Source: an uncultured Bacteroidales bacterium
GTDB lineage: Bacteria > Bacteroidota > Bacteroidia > Bacteroidales > F082
Reading direction: 5' to 3'
Assembly (NCBI GenBank): GCA_900318265.1
Contig: ONKA01000001.1
Span: 62,001-126,000, forward strand
DNA length: 64,000 nucleotides
How positions within the stretch are numbered: the stretch's first letter is position 1; every line of letters starts with the position of its first letter. Under the pieces are notes generated by a model. The model had not been told where the DNA came from. It did not search any database and worked only from the letters and a program-made list of their open reading frames with translations. Position numbers and translations under genes: made by a program. Shown here in pieces: positions 15,150 through 23,110 of this stretch.

Positions 15150-15200
15150 GCAAATCTGGTGCAAATCTGGTGCAAATCTGGTGCAAATCTGGTGCAAAAG
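15150..15200 (+). repeat. 11-bp tandem repeat, four copies plus a partial
   Basis: The unit GCAAATCTGGT is repeated exactly four times (15150-15193) and followed by a partial GCAAAAG. It begins 13 bases after the BtuF-like stop codon and ends just before a terminator. It is too short and spacer-free to be CRISPR. Copy number would be expected to vary by slippage. Confidence 0.9.
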
Positions 15201-15203
15201 AAA

Positions 15204-15243
15204 AATCCGCAGCTTGATTTTGAACAAGTTGCGGATTGTTTTT
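15204..15243 (+). terminator. Intrinsic terminator of the cobalamin operon
   Basis: A 13-bp stem with one G-U pair (15204-15216 with 15225-15237) closes an 8-base loop and is followed by GTTTTTG. It separates the plus-strand B12 genes from the minus-strand tRNA genes. Confidence 0.85.
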
Positions 15244-15244
15244 G

Positions 15245-15316
15245 TAGCCCATAGCGGAATCGAACCGCTGTTTTAAGTGTGAGAAACTTACGACCTAACC
15301 GCTAGTCGAATGGGCC
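15245..15316 (-). tRNA. tRNA-Glu (anticodon CUC)
   Basis: The 72-nt minus-strand sequence folds as a cloverleaf. The acceptor stem pairs GGCCCAT with ATGGGCT (one G-U pair at 1-72), the anticodon stem TAAGT/ACTTA holds the loop TTCTCAC with anticodon CTC, and the T-arm is CAGCGGTTCGATTCCGCT. The D-arm contains AGCGGTTAG. No CCA is encoded. It lies downstream of tRNA-Arg on the same strand, 31 bp apart, and probably shares its transcript. Confidence 0.93.
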
Positions 15317-15347
15317 AAAAAAAGGTTCTTTTTGCGGAACCTTTGTG

Positions 15348-15421
15348 TGAACTAGGCGGGAGTCGAACCCACAACCGCCTGATCCGTAGTCAGGGACTCT
15401 ATCCAATTGAGCTACTAGTCC
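15348..15421 (-). tRNA. tRNA-Arg (anticodon ACG)
   Basis: The 74-nt minus-strand sequence forms a cloverleaf. The acceptor stem pairs GGACTAG with CTAGTTC, the anticodon stem CCTGA/TCAGG holds loop CTACGGA with anticodon ACG (read as ICG after deamination), and the T-arm is TGTGGGTTCGACTCCCGC. No encoded CCA. It is the first gene of a two-tRNA unit. Confidence 0.95.
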
Positions 15422-15438
15422 AGTCGTTTTTGACACTG

Positions 15439-15446
15439 CAAAAGTA
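15439..15446 (-). promoter_or_regulatory. -7 element for the tRNA pair
   Basis: Reading the minus strand, TACTTTTG matches TAnnTTTG 17 bases before the 5' end of tRNA-Arg. TTTGC and TTGC motifs (15472-15464) lie about 18-22 bases further upstream as a possible -33 element. Confidence 0.65.
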
Positions 15447-15559
15447 CAGCTTTTTTTATTTATGCAAGCAAAAAATCATGAAAATTTTTGCAGATTATTG
15501 CAATTGTTTGATAATCAAATGAATAATTTTCAAGCGACGCGTGTGATTTCGCCGCTTTC

Positions 15560-15591
15560 TTGTGAAGGCATTCTTTTTTTTACTATCTTTG
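15560..15591 (+). promoter_or_regulatory. Promoter for the YD-like lipoprotein
   Basis: TTG at 15560-15562, a 21-bp spacer and TATCTTTG at 15584-15591 fit the Bacteroidetes consensus, 25 bases before the start codon. Confidence 0.55.
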
Positions 15592-15616
15592 CCATCAAAT
15601 CTCCAAATCAGTAACC

Positions 15617-16438
15617 ATGAGACACATCATTTCGCTATCCGTGATGGCTTTTGCAATGCTGCTTGCCGCTTGCAACAATACGCCTAAGCCTGTCGCAACA
15701 AATGAGAACCAACAGCCCGCCGTCGATTGGGACACGCCCCTCTATGAACTCGACGCCGAGGGCGACACCAACTGCGTGTGGACCTATCAGGTGACCGATG
15801 AAGGCCGCACCGTCGTCCAGTATTCGGAAGACGAAGACTCGTATTATGATCGTTATGAGTATCAGTACAGCCCTGACGGACGTCTGGCCAAAATGAAAGT
15901 GGAAAACGGCCCTTGGAAAGTCCGTTATCGCGAAGTGACCTACGAAATCGACCTCGACATGAAGACGCGCGTGGGCGAAGGACAGGAACACGCGGAAGGC
16001 GACCCGCAGTATTATGAAGTCCGGGAACAGTCATGGTGCCTGGATGACAACTACCTATACGATACCGTGTCGTACTATTACTCCGCTGTGGTGTCGTGGG
16101 ATGAACTGGATCAGGACGGCGATGGTGTACAAGACCATTGGCCGACACCGGTGTGGGAAGACTATACCCTCCAACGGACACGCTATGAACAGACGGCAAG
16201 AGGCTGGCAGCCGGTGGAAAAAAAGTATTATGCCGACTTTGACGATGCTGGAAATATCCTGCTCAATGCCAGGGTCGAATATACCTACGACGAAGAAGGC
16301 CGGTTGTCAAGCGAAACCACCTATTATCAGAGTGGCAGCTCGGAAACGAAAAACTATACCTACGAGGGCAACGTCAGGACGATGCAAGCCACACCTTACT
16401 CCGCCGAGATAAAGACCTATTACAAGATTAATCCATAA
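15617..16438 (+). CDS. Lipoprotein with YD/RHS-like repeats
   Basis: This 273-residue lipoprotein has a signal peptide and lipobox LLAAC (Cys19). The mature part has repeated tyrosine-rich motifs like those of YD/RHS proteins: YEYQYSPDGRLAKMKVENG near residue 80 and VEYTYDEEGRLSSETTYYQS near residue 220. Segments between them are acidic. It is far shorter than RHS toxins and has no toxin domain, so a simple surface or periplasmic beta protein is more likely. It lies 11 bp before pepE and may share its message. Confidence 0.65.
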   Translation: MRHIISLSVMAFAMLLAACNNTPKPVATNENQQPAVDWDTPLYELDAEGDTNCVWTYQVTDEGRTVVQYSEDEDSYYDRYEYQYSPDGRLAKMKVENGPWKVRYREVTYEIDLDMKTRVGEGQEHAEGDPQYYEVREQSWCLDDNYLYDTVSYYYSAVVSWDELDQDGDGVQDHWPTPVWEDYTLQRTRYEQTARGWQPVEKKYYADFDDAGNILLNARVEYTYDEEGRLSSETTYYQSGSSETKNYTYEGNVRTMQATPYSAEIKTYYKINP

Positions 16439-16449
16439 AACATAACGTC

Positions 16450-17223
16450 ATGAGACTTCTTTTAATCAGTAACTCCACTAACTTTGGGGAGAACTATCTG
16501 GCTTGGGCCACGACCCAAATCGAGTTGTTCTGCATGCAGAACCATATTAATAAGGATAGCCGCATCATCTTCGTGCCCTTCGCGGGCGTCAACATCGGCG
16601 GCATGGTCTATCCCGAGAGCTACGACGCCTACGAGTCGAAGGTGAGGAACGTTTTCCGCACCAAGTTCGGCTTGGAGAACTTTACTTCCGTGCATCATTT
16701 CGACGACAAAGTGAAAGCCGTCCGTGAAGCCGACTGCATCGTGGTGGGTGGTGGCAACACCTTCCATCTGGTGGCTGAGATGCACCGCTACGGCCTGATG
16801 GACGCCATCCGCGAGCGCGCCCTCGCCGGTGTGCCTTACATGGGCTGGAGCGCAGGCTCCAACGTGGCTTGCCCCACGCTGTGCACGACCAACGACATGC
16901 CTATCGTGCAACCCGCTTCGTTCAAGTGCCTCAACCTGGTGCCGTTCCAAATCAACCCGCACTACCTCGACCCGCATCCCGAAATCGACAAGATGATCAA
17001 GCACGGTGGCGAGACGCGTCAGGACCGCATCAACGAGTATCTGGCCGTCAACCAGGACATGACGGTGGTCGGTCTGCGCGAGGCCACTGCCCTTTGGGTG
17101 GTCGACGACAAGATGTGGCTCAAGGGTGGCAAGAAGATGATTGTGATGCGCTACGGCAAGGAATCGGTCGAGATTGACCCGAATTCCGATGTGACTTTCC
17201 TTTTAGGCGGACAAATGGCTTGA
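16450..17223 (+). CDS. pepE: Peptidase E (alpha-aspartyl dipeptidase, family S51)
   Basis: This 257-residue cytosolic enzyme hydrolyses dipeptides with N-terminal aspartate. The catalytic Ser134 is in MGWSAGSN, the glycine-rich GGGNTFHL lies at 100-107, and the other likely triad members are Asp149 (TTNDMP) and His171 (INPHYLD). The N-terminus (MRLLLISNSTNFGENYL) is also typical. It is about 25 residues longer than the enteric enzyme. The 3' end carries one copy of a 13-bp direct repeat that flanks a small repeat element; both copies encode the same last residues and a stop, so the protein is intact. Confidence 0.92.
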   Translation: MRLLLISNSTNFGENYLAWATTQIELFCMQNHINKDSRIIFVPFAGVNIGGMVYPESYDAYESKVRNVFRTKFGLENFTSVHHFDDKVKAVREADCIVVGGGNTFHLVAEMHRYGLMDAIRERALAGVPYMGWSAGSNVACPTLCTTNDMPIVQPASFKCLNLVPFQINPHYLDPHPEIDKMIKHGGETRQDRINEYLAVNQDMTVVGLREATALWVVDDKMWLKGGKKMIVMRYGKESVEIDPNSDVTFLLGGQMA

Positions 17224-17302
17224 TGTGGTATTGAAAACCAACATAATCCCACTCTAGATTGTTTCGTTCCTCGCAATGACGAGTGGGGAGGACAAATGGC
17301 TT
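17209..17302. repeat. Small palindromic element flanked by 13-bp direct repeats
   Basis: The 13-mer GGACAAATGGCTT occurs at 17209-17221 (end of pepE) and again at 17290-17302. Between them lie inverted repeats CCCACTC (17248-17254) and GAGTGGG (17281-17287) bracketing a core with GTTTCGTTCCTCGCAATGAC, a type of dispersed intergenic repeat seen in many bacteria. The arrangement looks like insertion of a non-coding element with target duplication. Confidence 0.7.
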
Positions 17303-17310
17303 AAAAGAGA

Positions 17311-18681
17311 TTATTCAAAGGCTTTGCGGTCTTCGAAGACCACAAGACGACGTTCAAGGTGGATGGTTTTCCGTCCACCTTTTTCGCCTTGTATGAGGTA
17401 GCGTGAGGCGTCCTCGCCAAGGATGTCGGTGAAGGCCTTCTTGATGCGCGACAGGGTGGCGTTCAAGGTGTTGCCCACGAAGTCGGTGAGGTTGTCGACG
17501 GCGCGCTCCAAAATAGCATCGTCGCCGTAGGTGGAAATCTGGCGGTAGATCCTGTAGAGTTCAGGCTTGTAGTCGCTCAGATAGTTCAGCGAGATGCCTT
17601 CCTCGTGGAAGAGGAAAAGGAGGTATAAGGCCTTGCTGAGGGTGGGCATCTTCACCTCGGTGTTGTTGCGGTCGGTAAGGAACAGGTCTCCGCGTTTGGT
17701 GACGTATAGTCGACTGACTTCATGTGTCCCGGTGTGTTTCAGCACGATGTCGATGAGCACCTTGTGAAATCCCGTGTATTGCAGCTCGTTGTTGTCATCG
17801 TCGGAGGTAGGCCTGATCTGTTTCAGCAGGCGTTCCTCTTTTGCGCTGAGGCCGTTGGGCTTGAGGCTGACGATGCTGTTTTTCAACACGTAGAACTGTC
17901 GCAAGGTGGCGAGGGGCTGTCCGTTGATCTCCAGGATGAGGTAGTCGTGGTAGTCGTCGGCCTCCATGTCGCCGATCTTGAAAAAGAAAGCTGGTTTGTT
18001 GATTTCCAATCCATTGATGTTCAGGTAATTGAGAAATATCTCTTTGGAAAGGAAGGCACTGTCCATCTTAGGGAGGTGGGTGTCGATCAAGTCGAGTTGT
18101 TCCTCCGAGAGGGTGGGCTCGATGTAGTTGAGCGTCTGTCGGAAGGTGGCTTGTTTCGTGCCGAGGTCGCGGAGCACCATGGGCAGGTAAAACAACTCGC
18201 GGTGGTCGGCTTTCAGTAGCCGGCAGATGTCGCGGTAATCGTTGAGGATGCTTTGGTTAGTCAGGCTGTCGTATTCCGGCTCGACGTAGAGCACGGCGTT
18301 ACGCGTGTCGAAGTTGAGGTGGGGGATGGACACGAGATGGGCCTTGATGCCTTTTGTCGCCGCTAGCCTCATGTCGAGTGAGAGGATGAGGGCGGTGATG
18401 AGCAGCGATTCGTTAGGACTCAGGTTGTTGTCGGCCAAGGAGAGGGATTGGAACAGGCAGAGCAGGATGTTCTTTTCCCTGTCGCCCAGCGTTTTCAGTA
18501 TGCCCACGGCATCGGAGAGGATGAGCGAGGTGGCTTTTTTGCGACTTGCCGAGGTGATGCCAAAGGCTTCGTTGACGCGATGCAGGAAATCGATCTCACC
18601 TTGGTTGACGATGCCGTCGCATTGCACGAGGTCTGAAAGTACCTTTGAAAGCGCTGTTTTATGGTTTTCCTTGAATTTCAT
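17311..18681 (-). CDS. TerB-like N-terminus with winged-helix-like C-terminus; unknown function
   Basis: This 456-residue soluble protein begins MKFKENHKTALSKVLSDLVQ. Residues about 1-115 resemble a TerB/helical-bundle domain (VQCDGIVNQGEIDFLHRVNE; LSPNESLLITALILSLD). The central part contains VLYVEPEYDSLTNQSIL and FYLPMVL. The C-terminal 110 residues (PTLSKALYLLFLFHEEGI ... LSRIKKAFTDIL ... IQGEKG) look like a winged-helix domain. The central and C-terminal parts are clearly homologous to the membrane-anchored protein at 49832-51253. A regulatory or stress role is possible, but I do not recognise the family. Start 18681 is chosen over the upstream in-frame ATG because of better spacing from the minus-strand -7 element (18778-18771). 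Confidence 0.65.
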   Translation of the reverse strand: MKFKENHKTALSKVLSDLVQCDGIVNQGEIDFLHRVNEAFGITSASRKKATSLILSDAVGILKTLGDREKNILLCLFQSLSLADNNLSPNESLLITALILSLDMRLAATKGIKAHLVSIPHLNFDTRNAVLYVEPEYDSLTNQSILNDYRDICRLLKADHRELFYLPMVLRDLGTKQATFRQTLNYIEPTLSEEQLDLIDTHLPKMDSAFLSKEIFLNYLNINGLEINKPAFFFKIGDMEADDYHDYLILEINGQPLATLRQFYVLKNSIVSLKPNGLSAKEERLLKQIRPTSDDDNNELQYTGFHKVLIDIVLKHTGTHEVSRLYVTKRGDLFLTDRNNTEVKMPTLSKALYLLFLFHEEGISLNYLSDYKPELYRIYRQISTYGDDAILERAVDNLTDFVGNTLNATLSRIKKAFTDILGEDASRYLIQGEKGGRKTIHLERRLVVFEDRKAFE

Positions 18682-18745
18682 GTATTTACAATTTTTTATT
18701 TTGGGTTGCAACCTTGCAACCTCTTCGCGATTTCATGAAGGGTTG

Positions 18746-18778
18746 TATTTTTGCCGCGTTTTTTACAATGCAAAAATA
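18746..18778. promoter_or_regulatory. Back-to-back -7 elements between the TerB-like gene and the Ca2+ ATPase gene
   Basis: TATTTTTG occurs on the plus strand at 18746-18753, pointing at the P-type ATPase gene, and on the minus strand at 18778-18771, pointing at the TerB-like gene. The two promoters overlap, so their expression may interfere. No clear -33 TTTG is seen for either. Confidence 0.55.
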
Positions 18779-18816
18779 GAAAAATCCGTTAGACTAATAA
18801 AACCCACAACTAAAAG

Positions 18817-21588
18817 ATGAAGCGAAACTATAGAAACGGCTTGACGAAGGAGGAAGTGGAGAAGAGTAGACTCAAGCATGGCGACAATGTGTTGACGCCG
18901 CCCAAGAAGGATCCGCTGTGGAAGCAGTTTTTGGAGAAGTTTTCCGACCCTATCATACGTATCTTGTTGATTGCCTTGTTGCTATCGATAGGCGTCTCGG
19001 TCTATCAATTGGCCACAGGTGCGGAGGGCTGGAGCGTTATGCTTGAGCCTTTGGGCATTTTCGTGGCGGTAATGCTGGCCACGACGGTGGGCTTCGTCTT
19101 CGAGTTGAGTGCAAACAAGAAGTTCGACATCCTCAACCAGACCGAGGACGAGACGATGGTGACGGTGTTCCGTGACGGACTGATTCAGCGCATTGAGCGT
19201 AAGGACGTGGTGGTGGGCGACACGGTGGTGCTCAATACGGGTGACGAGGTGCCTGCCGACGGCGTGCTGATGGAAGCCATGGCTATGCGCGTCAACGAGT
19301 CAGACCTGACGGGCGAACCTTCGTGCAGCAAGACCACTAATAAGTCAGAGTTCAAGCCCGATGCCACTTATCCTTCCAACTACGTTTGCCGTGGCAGTTC
19401 GGTGATGGAAGGCCATGGAGTTTTCGTGGTCGACAAGGTGGGTGATGAGACGGAATGGGGCAAGGTGTATCGTGGTGCGCAGATCGACAATAAGGTGAAA
19501 ACGCCGCTCAACGAGCAGCTCGACAAACTCAGCAATGGCATCACCATAGCCAGTTATGTCATCGCCGGACTGATTGTCGTGCTTCGTCTGCTGATGTATT
19601 TCATCTATGGCGACCACATGCCCTTTGAATGGATGGACTTTGCGCGTTATCTGCTCAACACCTTTATGATTGCCGTCACGCTGATTGTGGTGGCCGTGCC
19701 TGAAGGCCTGCCGATGAGTGTGACGCTGAGTCTGGCCTTGAGTATGCGCAGGATGCTGGAGACCAATAACCTGGTGCGTAAGATGCATGCCTGCGAGACC
19801 ATGGGCGCGGCTACGGTGATTTGTACCGACAAGACTGGCACGCTTACCAAAAACCGCATGAGTTTGGGCGATAGCTTCATCTACGGCTTAAAGGACGGCC
19901 ATATTGATGATTCGGAGGTGGCCCGCTTGATGGCGGAGGGCATAGCGGTCAATTCGACGGCGTTCCTGGATTACAGCGACAAGCAAAAGGTGAAGGTCAT
20001 CGGTAACCCCACTGAGGGCGCGTTGTTGCTGTGGCTTTTCGATAACAATGTCGACTTTGTGCGGATTCGCGATGAAGTGAAGATTGTCCGTCAACTGCCG
20101 TTTACGCCGAGGTACAAATACATGTGTACCGTGGTCAAGGCCCCGTTCGCAGGCGAGTATATTTTGTATGTGAAAGGTGCGCCCGAGATGCTACTGAAGC
20201 GTTGTGCCACGGTGAGGAAACGCGACGGTGAAGCGGGCATCATTTGGGCCAAGCAGGAGGTTGAAAGCAAGCTCTTGGAGTATCAGAGCAAGGCCATGCG
20301 TACCTTGGGCTTTGCCTACAAATACATCACCGAGGAGGAGGTGAAGACGGTGTTCGTCAACAACAAGCTGACGATGGAGGACTTGTGTTTCCTAGGTATT
20401 GTCGGCATCATCGATCCCATCCGCGACGATGTGGCCGGTTCCGTGCAGGACTGCCTCGACGCAGGCATAGGCATCAAGATTGTGACGGGCGACACGCCTG
20501 GAACGGCACGCGAGATTGGTCGTCAGGTAGGCTTATGGCATGAGGATGACGACCCAGAACGGCAGATGATTACTGGTAAACAGTTCAACCTGATGACCGA
20601 CGATGAACTTAAGGAACGCATTGGCGACCTGAAAATCATGTCGCGCGCCAGACCCGTCGACAAGGAACGCCTTGTGCGGCTGTTGCAGGAAACGGGAGAG
20701 GTGGTGGCTGTGACGGGCGATGGCACCAACGACGCGCCCGCCTTGAACCGTGCACAGATCGGCCTCTCGATGGGTGACGGCACCTCGGTGGCCAAGGAAG
20801 CCAGCGACATCACCATCCTCGACAACTCGTTCAAGAGCATCGCCCGCGCCGTGATGTGGGGACGCTCATTGTACCATAACATCCAGCGTTTTATCTTGTT
20901 CCAGATGACTATCAACGTGGCGGCATGCCTCATTGTCCTTCTGGGTGCCGTGATGGGAACGGATTCTCCGCTCACCGTGACGCAGATGCTGTGGATCAAC
21001 CTCATTATGGACACCTTCGCTGCCATGGCCTTGGCTTCGTTGCCGCCCGATCATAGCGTTTTGAATGAGAAGCCGCGTTCGCGCGATGCGTTCATCATCA
21101 CGAAGGACATGGGCAGACGCATCTTTGGCTTGGGCTTGCTGTTTGTGGCGGTGCTGTTCGGCTTCATCCAGTATTTCATGCACTGCCATGTGGATTCTTT
21201 GGCAGAGTTTTCCTTCCGCGACTATTTCGTCAACTATTTTAATTTCAACCATGTCGGAGGGGGCTTTACGCCCAAGGAACTGTCACTGCTTTTCACCATT
21301 TTTGTTTTCATGCAATTCTGGAACATTTTTAATGCCAAGGCGTATCATACCAAGGACTCCGCGCTTAAGGGCTTGCTTAACAAGGATATATTGCGTGGTT
21401 TTGGCGTCACCGTGTTAATAATTGCAATCGGCCAAGTGCTCATCATTACTTTTGGTGGCGAGATGTTCAACGTGGTGCCTTTGTCTTTGGGTGAATGGGT
21501 GCGCATTGTCATTGGAACTTCGTTGATTTTGTGGCTTGGCGAGATCGAGAGATGGGTGCATAGGGTGAAAACAGCCAAAAAGAATTGA
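18817..21588 (+). CDS. Calcium-transporting P-type ATPase (P2-type)
   Basis: This 923-residue inner-membrane pump exports Ca2+ at the expense of ATP. It has the N-terminal cation ATPase domain, about ten membrane helices, the ion-site PEGLP motif, the phosphorylated Asp338 in CTDKTGTLTKNRM, the nucleotide-domain KGAPE motif, TGDTPGTA and the hinge TGDGTNDAPALN near residue 633. The C-terminal helices include LWINLIMDTFAAMALA, typical of PMCA-type (P2B) pumps. It has no calmodulin-binding tail. It stands alone behind a TATTTTTG promoter element shared divergently with the TerB-like gene. Calcium is the family's usual ion but was not tested by residue comparison. Confidence 0.9.
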   Translation: MKRNYRNGLTKEEVEKSRLKHGDNVLTPPKKDPLWKQFLEKFSDPIIRILLIALLLSIGVSVYQLATGAEGWSVMLEPLGIFVAVMLATTVGFVFELSANKKFDILNQTEDETMVTVFRDGLIQRIERKDVVVGDTVVLNTGDEVPADGVLMEAMAMRVNESDLTGEPSCSKTTNKSEFKPDATYPSNYVCRGSSVMEGHGVFVVDKVGDETEWGKVYRGAQIDNKVKTPLNEQLDKLSNGITIASYVIAGLIVVLRLLMYFIYGDHMPFEWMDFARYLLNTFMIAVTLIVVAVPEGLPMSVTLSLALSMRRMLETNNLVRKMHACETMGAATVICTDKTGTLTKNRMSLGDSFIYGLKDGHIDDSEVARLMAEGIAVNSTAFLDYSDKQKVKVIGNPTEGALLLWLFDNNVDFVRIRDEVKIVRQLPFTPRYKYMCTVVKAPFAGEYILYVKGAPEMLLKRCATVRKRDGEAGIIWAKQEVESKLLEYQSKAMRTLGFAYKYITEEEVKTVFVNNKLTMEDLCFLGIVGIIDPIRDDVAGSVQDCLDAGIGIKIVTGDTPGTAREIGRQVGLWHEDDDPERQMITGKQFNLMTDDELKERIGDLKIMSRARPVDKERLVRLLQETGEVVAVTGDGTNDAPALNRAQIGLSMGDGTSVAKEASDITILDNSFKSIARAVMWGRSLYHNIQRFILFQMTINVAACLIVLLGAVMGTDSPLTVTQMLWINLIMDTFAAMALASLPPDHSVLNEKPRSRDAFIITKDMGRRIFGLGLLFVAVLFGFIQYFMHCHVDSLAEFSFRDYFVNYFNFNHVGGGFTPKELSLLFTIFVFMQFWNIFNAKAYHTKDSALKGLLNKDILRGFGVTVLIIAIGQVLIITFGGEMFNVVPLSLGEWVRIVIGTSLILWLGEIERWVHRVKTAKKN

Positions 21589-21617
21589 AAATCTTGTTTT
21601 TGTGCTTTAAAAAGTTG

Positions 21618-21625
21618 TATCTTTG
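21618..21625 (+). promoter_or_regulatory. -7 element for the lipocalin-like lipoprotein
   Basis: TATCTTTG lies 27 bases before the start codon; a TTG at 21593-21595 gives a 22-bp spacer. Confidence 0.5.
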
Positions 21626-21652
21626 CCGCTCCAAATCAAAAAGGAATAAGAA

Positions 21653-22000
21653 ATGAACAAAAACTTGATTATCATTGTTTTATGCGGATTGATGGGCCTT
21701 GCTTTTGCTTCGTGTTCCCGTCCTTCCATCGTTGGTACCTGGGTTGAACCTGCCGCTGAAGGCAGTCTTCTTGGCGAGGTGGGCTTCACTTTGCTCGAAA
21801 ACGGCGAGGTGGTGAGCATCAACACGGGTTTTAGGGAATACAAGACTTGGGAGAAGGTGGGTGATAAGCTGATCCTCAACGGTGTGACGATTGGTTCCAA
21901 TCCGACCAGCTTTGCCGACACCAACAACATCATCTCTCTTGACGAAGCCCAATTGGTCATCGGCCAAGACGGTTATTCCGTGACTTATCAGAGAAAGTAA
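21653..22000 (+). CDS. Small lipocalin-like lipoprotein
   Basis: This 115-residue lipoprotein has a signal peptide with lipobox FASC (Cys21). The mature part starts SIVGTWVEP, then LLENGEVVSIN, WEKVGDKLILNG, and ends DGYSVTYQRK, the order of beta strands seen in Bacteroidetes lipocalin-like proteins that begin with GTW. It is single-copy, follows the Ca2+ ATPase gene by 64 bp with its own promoter, and is followed by a repeat-rich gap. The ligand is unknown. Confidence 0.7.
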   Translation: MNKNLIIIVLCGLMGLAFASCSRPSIVGTWVEPAAEGSLLGEVGFTLLENGEVVSINTGFREYKTWEKVGDKLILNGVTIGSNPTSFADTNNIISLDEAQLVIGQDGYSVTYQRK

Positions 22001-22004
22001 ATAC

Positions 22005-22080
22005 TCTGGCTTCTGGCCTTTGGCAACTGGCAATTAGCTATTAGCAGTTGGCCAAGAGCCAGTAGCCAGTAGCCAGAAGC
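22005..22080. repeat. Intergenic repeat of GGC-rich pentamer units with inverted ends
   Basis: The gap between the lipocalin-like gene and arcC is built of near-repeats of CTGGC and its complement GCCAG (GCTTCTGGCC at the left, GCCAGTAGCCAG and GCCAGAAGC at the right), so the ends can pair. It has the same style as the repeat at 40031-40111 but a different unit. Confidence 0.7.
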
Positions 22081-22116
22081 AAAATTTCAATAGATAACAA
22101 CCTTAAATACCTAATA

Positions 22117-23058
22117 ATGAAGAAATTAGCAGTCATCGCCTTTGGCGGAAACGCCCTGTTGAGAGGCGGTCAGAAAGGAACTTACAAGGAGCAGATGGAG
22201 AACGTCACCGAGACGTGCCATTCGTTGCTTCCCTTCCTTAAAAACGATTATAATCTGGTCATCGGACACGGCAACGGTCCTCAAGTGGGCAACGTCATGC
22301 TGCAGCATGAGGCAGGCCACCATCAGTTTGGCGTGCCGGGCATGCCCATCGATTTCTGTGTGGCTGAGACACAAGGTCTGATTGGTTTCATGATTGAGAT
22401 GGGACTGGGCAAGACCTTTGCCAAGGAAGGCCTCAAGCGCAATGTGGTCACCCTGGTGACGCAGGTGGTGGTCGACAAGAACGACCCGATGTTTGAGAAC
22501 CCGACCAAGCCGGTTGGCCCTTATTATTCCAAGGAAGAGGCTGAGAAATATGCTGCCGAGACCGGCGCCATCTATAAGGAAGACCCCAAGGGTCGTGGCT
22601 GGCGTAAGGTGGTGGCTTCGCCCAAACCGATCGCCATTCAAAACGTCGACCTCGTGAAGCAGCTTGCCGAGCAGGGCAACATCGTCATCACCGTCGGCGG
22701 TGGCGGCATCCCTGTCATCGAGAAGGCTGACGGTAGCTTGGGTGGTGTTGAGGCTGTCATCGACAAGGACCTCGCATCGGCCATGACTGCCATCAACATC
22801 CATGCTGATGAGTTCTACATCCTCACCGACGTGCCGAAGGTCTACATCAACTTCCGCAAGGAGAACGAGCAGGCTTTGGATACCATCACCGTTGCTGAAG
22901 CCAAGAAACACCTGGCCGACGGTCAGTTCACCGAGGGTAGCATGGCTCCCAAGGTGCGTGCCGCCATCCTCTTCGTGGAGGCCACGGGTCACGAGGCTAT
23001 CATCACCGAAGCCACCAGACTTGGCGACCCGACTTGTGGAACGAGAATCATCGCGTAA
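22117..23058 (+). CDS. arcC: Carbamate kinase
   Basis: This 313-residue cytosolic enzyme makes ATP from carbamoyl phosphate, or the reverse. The amino acid kinase fold is evident: MKKLAVIAFGGNALLRGGQK at the N-terminus, VIGHGNGPQVGNV, ITVGGGGIPVIE, VEAVIDKDLASA, YILTDVPKV and the C-terminal GSMAPKVRAAI. Length matches the family. No arginine deiminase or ornithine carbamoyltransferase gene is next to it, so the source of carbamoyl phosphate is not shown by this window. Confidence 0.95.
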   Translation: MKKLAVIAFGGNALLRGGQKGTYKEQMENVTETCHSLLPFLKNDYNLVIGHGNGPQVGNVMLQHEAGHHQFGVPGMPIDFCVAETQGLIGFMIEMGLGKTFAKEGLKRNVVTLVTQVVVDKNDPMFENPTKPVGPYYSKEEAEKYAAETGAIYKEDPKGRGWRKVVASPKPIAIQNVDLVKQLAEQGNIVITVGGGGIPVIEKADGSLGGVEAVIDKDLASAMTAINIHADEFYILTDVPKVYINFRKENEQALDTITVAEAKKHLADGQFTEGSMAPKVRAAILFVEATGHEAIITEATRLGDPTCGTRIIA

Positions 23059-23082
23059 GAAATAAGTGGTTATGAACTTTAT

Positions 23083-23110
23083 GAACTGCGAGGCTTAAGC
23101 TTCGCAGTTC
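23083..23110. terminator. Hairpin between convergent arcC and phosphopantetheinyl transferase genes
   Basis: A 9-bp outer stem (23083-23091 with 23102-23110) surrounds GGCTTAAGCT, which can extend the pairing. TTATTTT follows on the plus strand, overlapping the stop codon of the minus-strand gene. Confidence 0.7.

Noticed and set aside
15150-15200. Short CRISPR array
   Set aside because: The 11-bp units are directly adjacent with no spacers and no cas genes are present.
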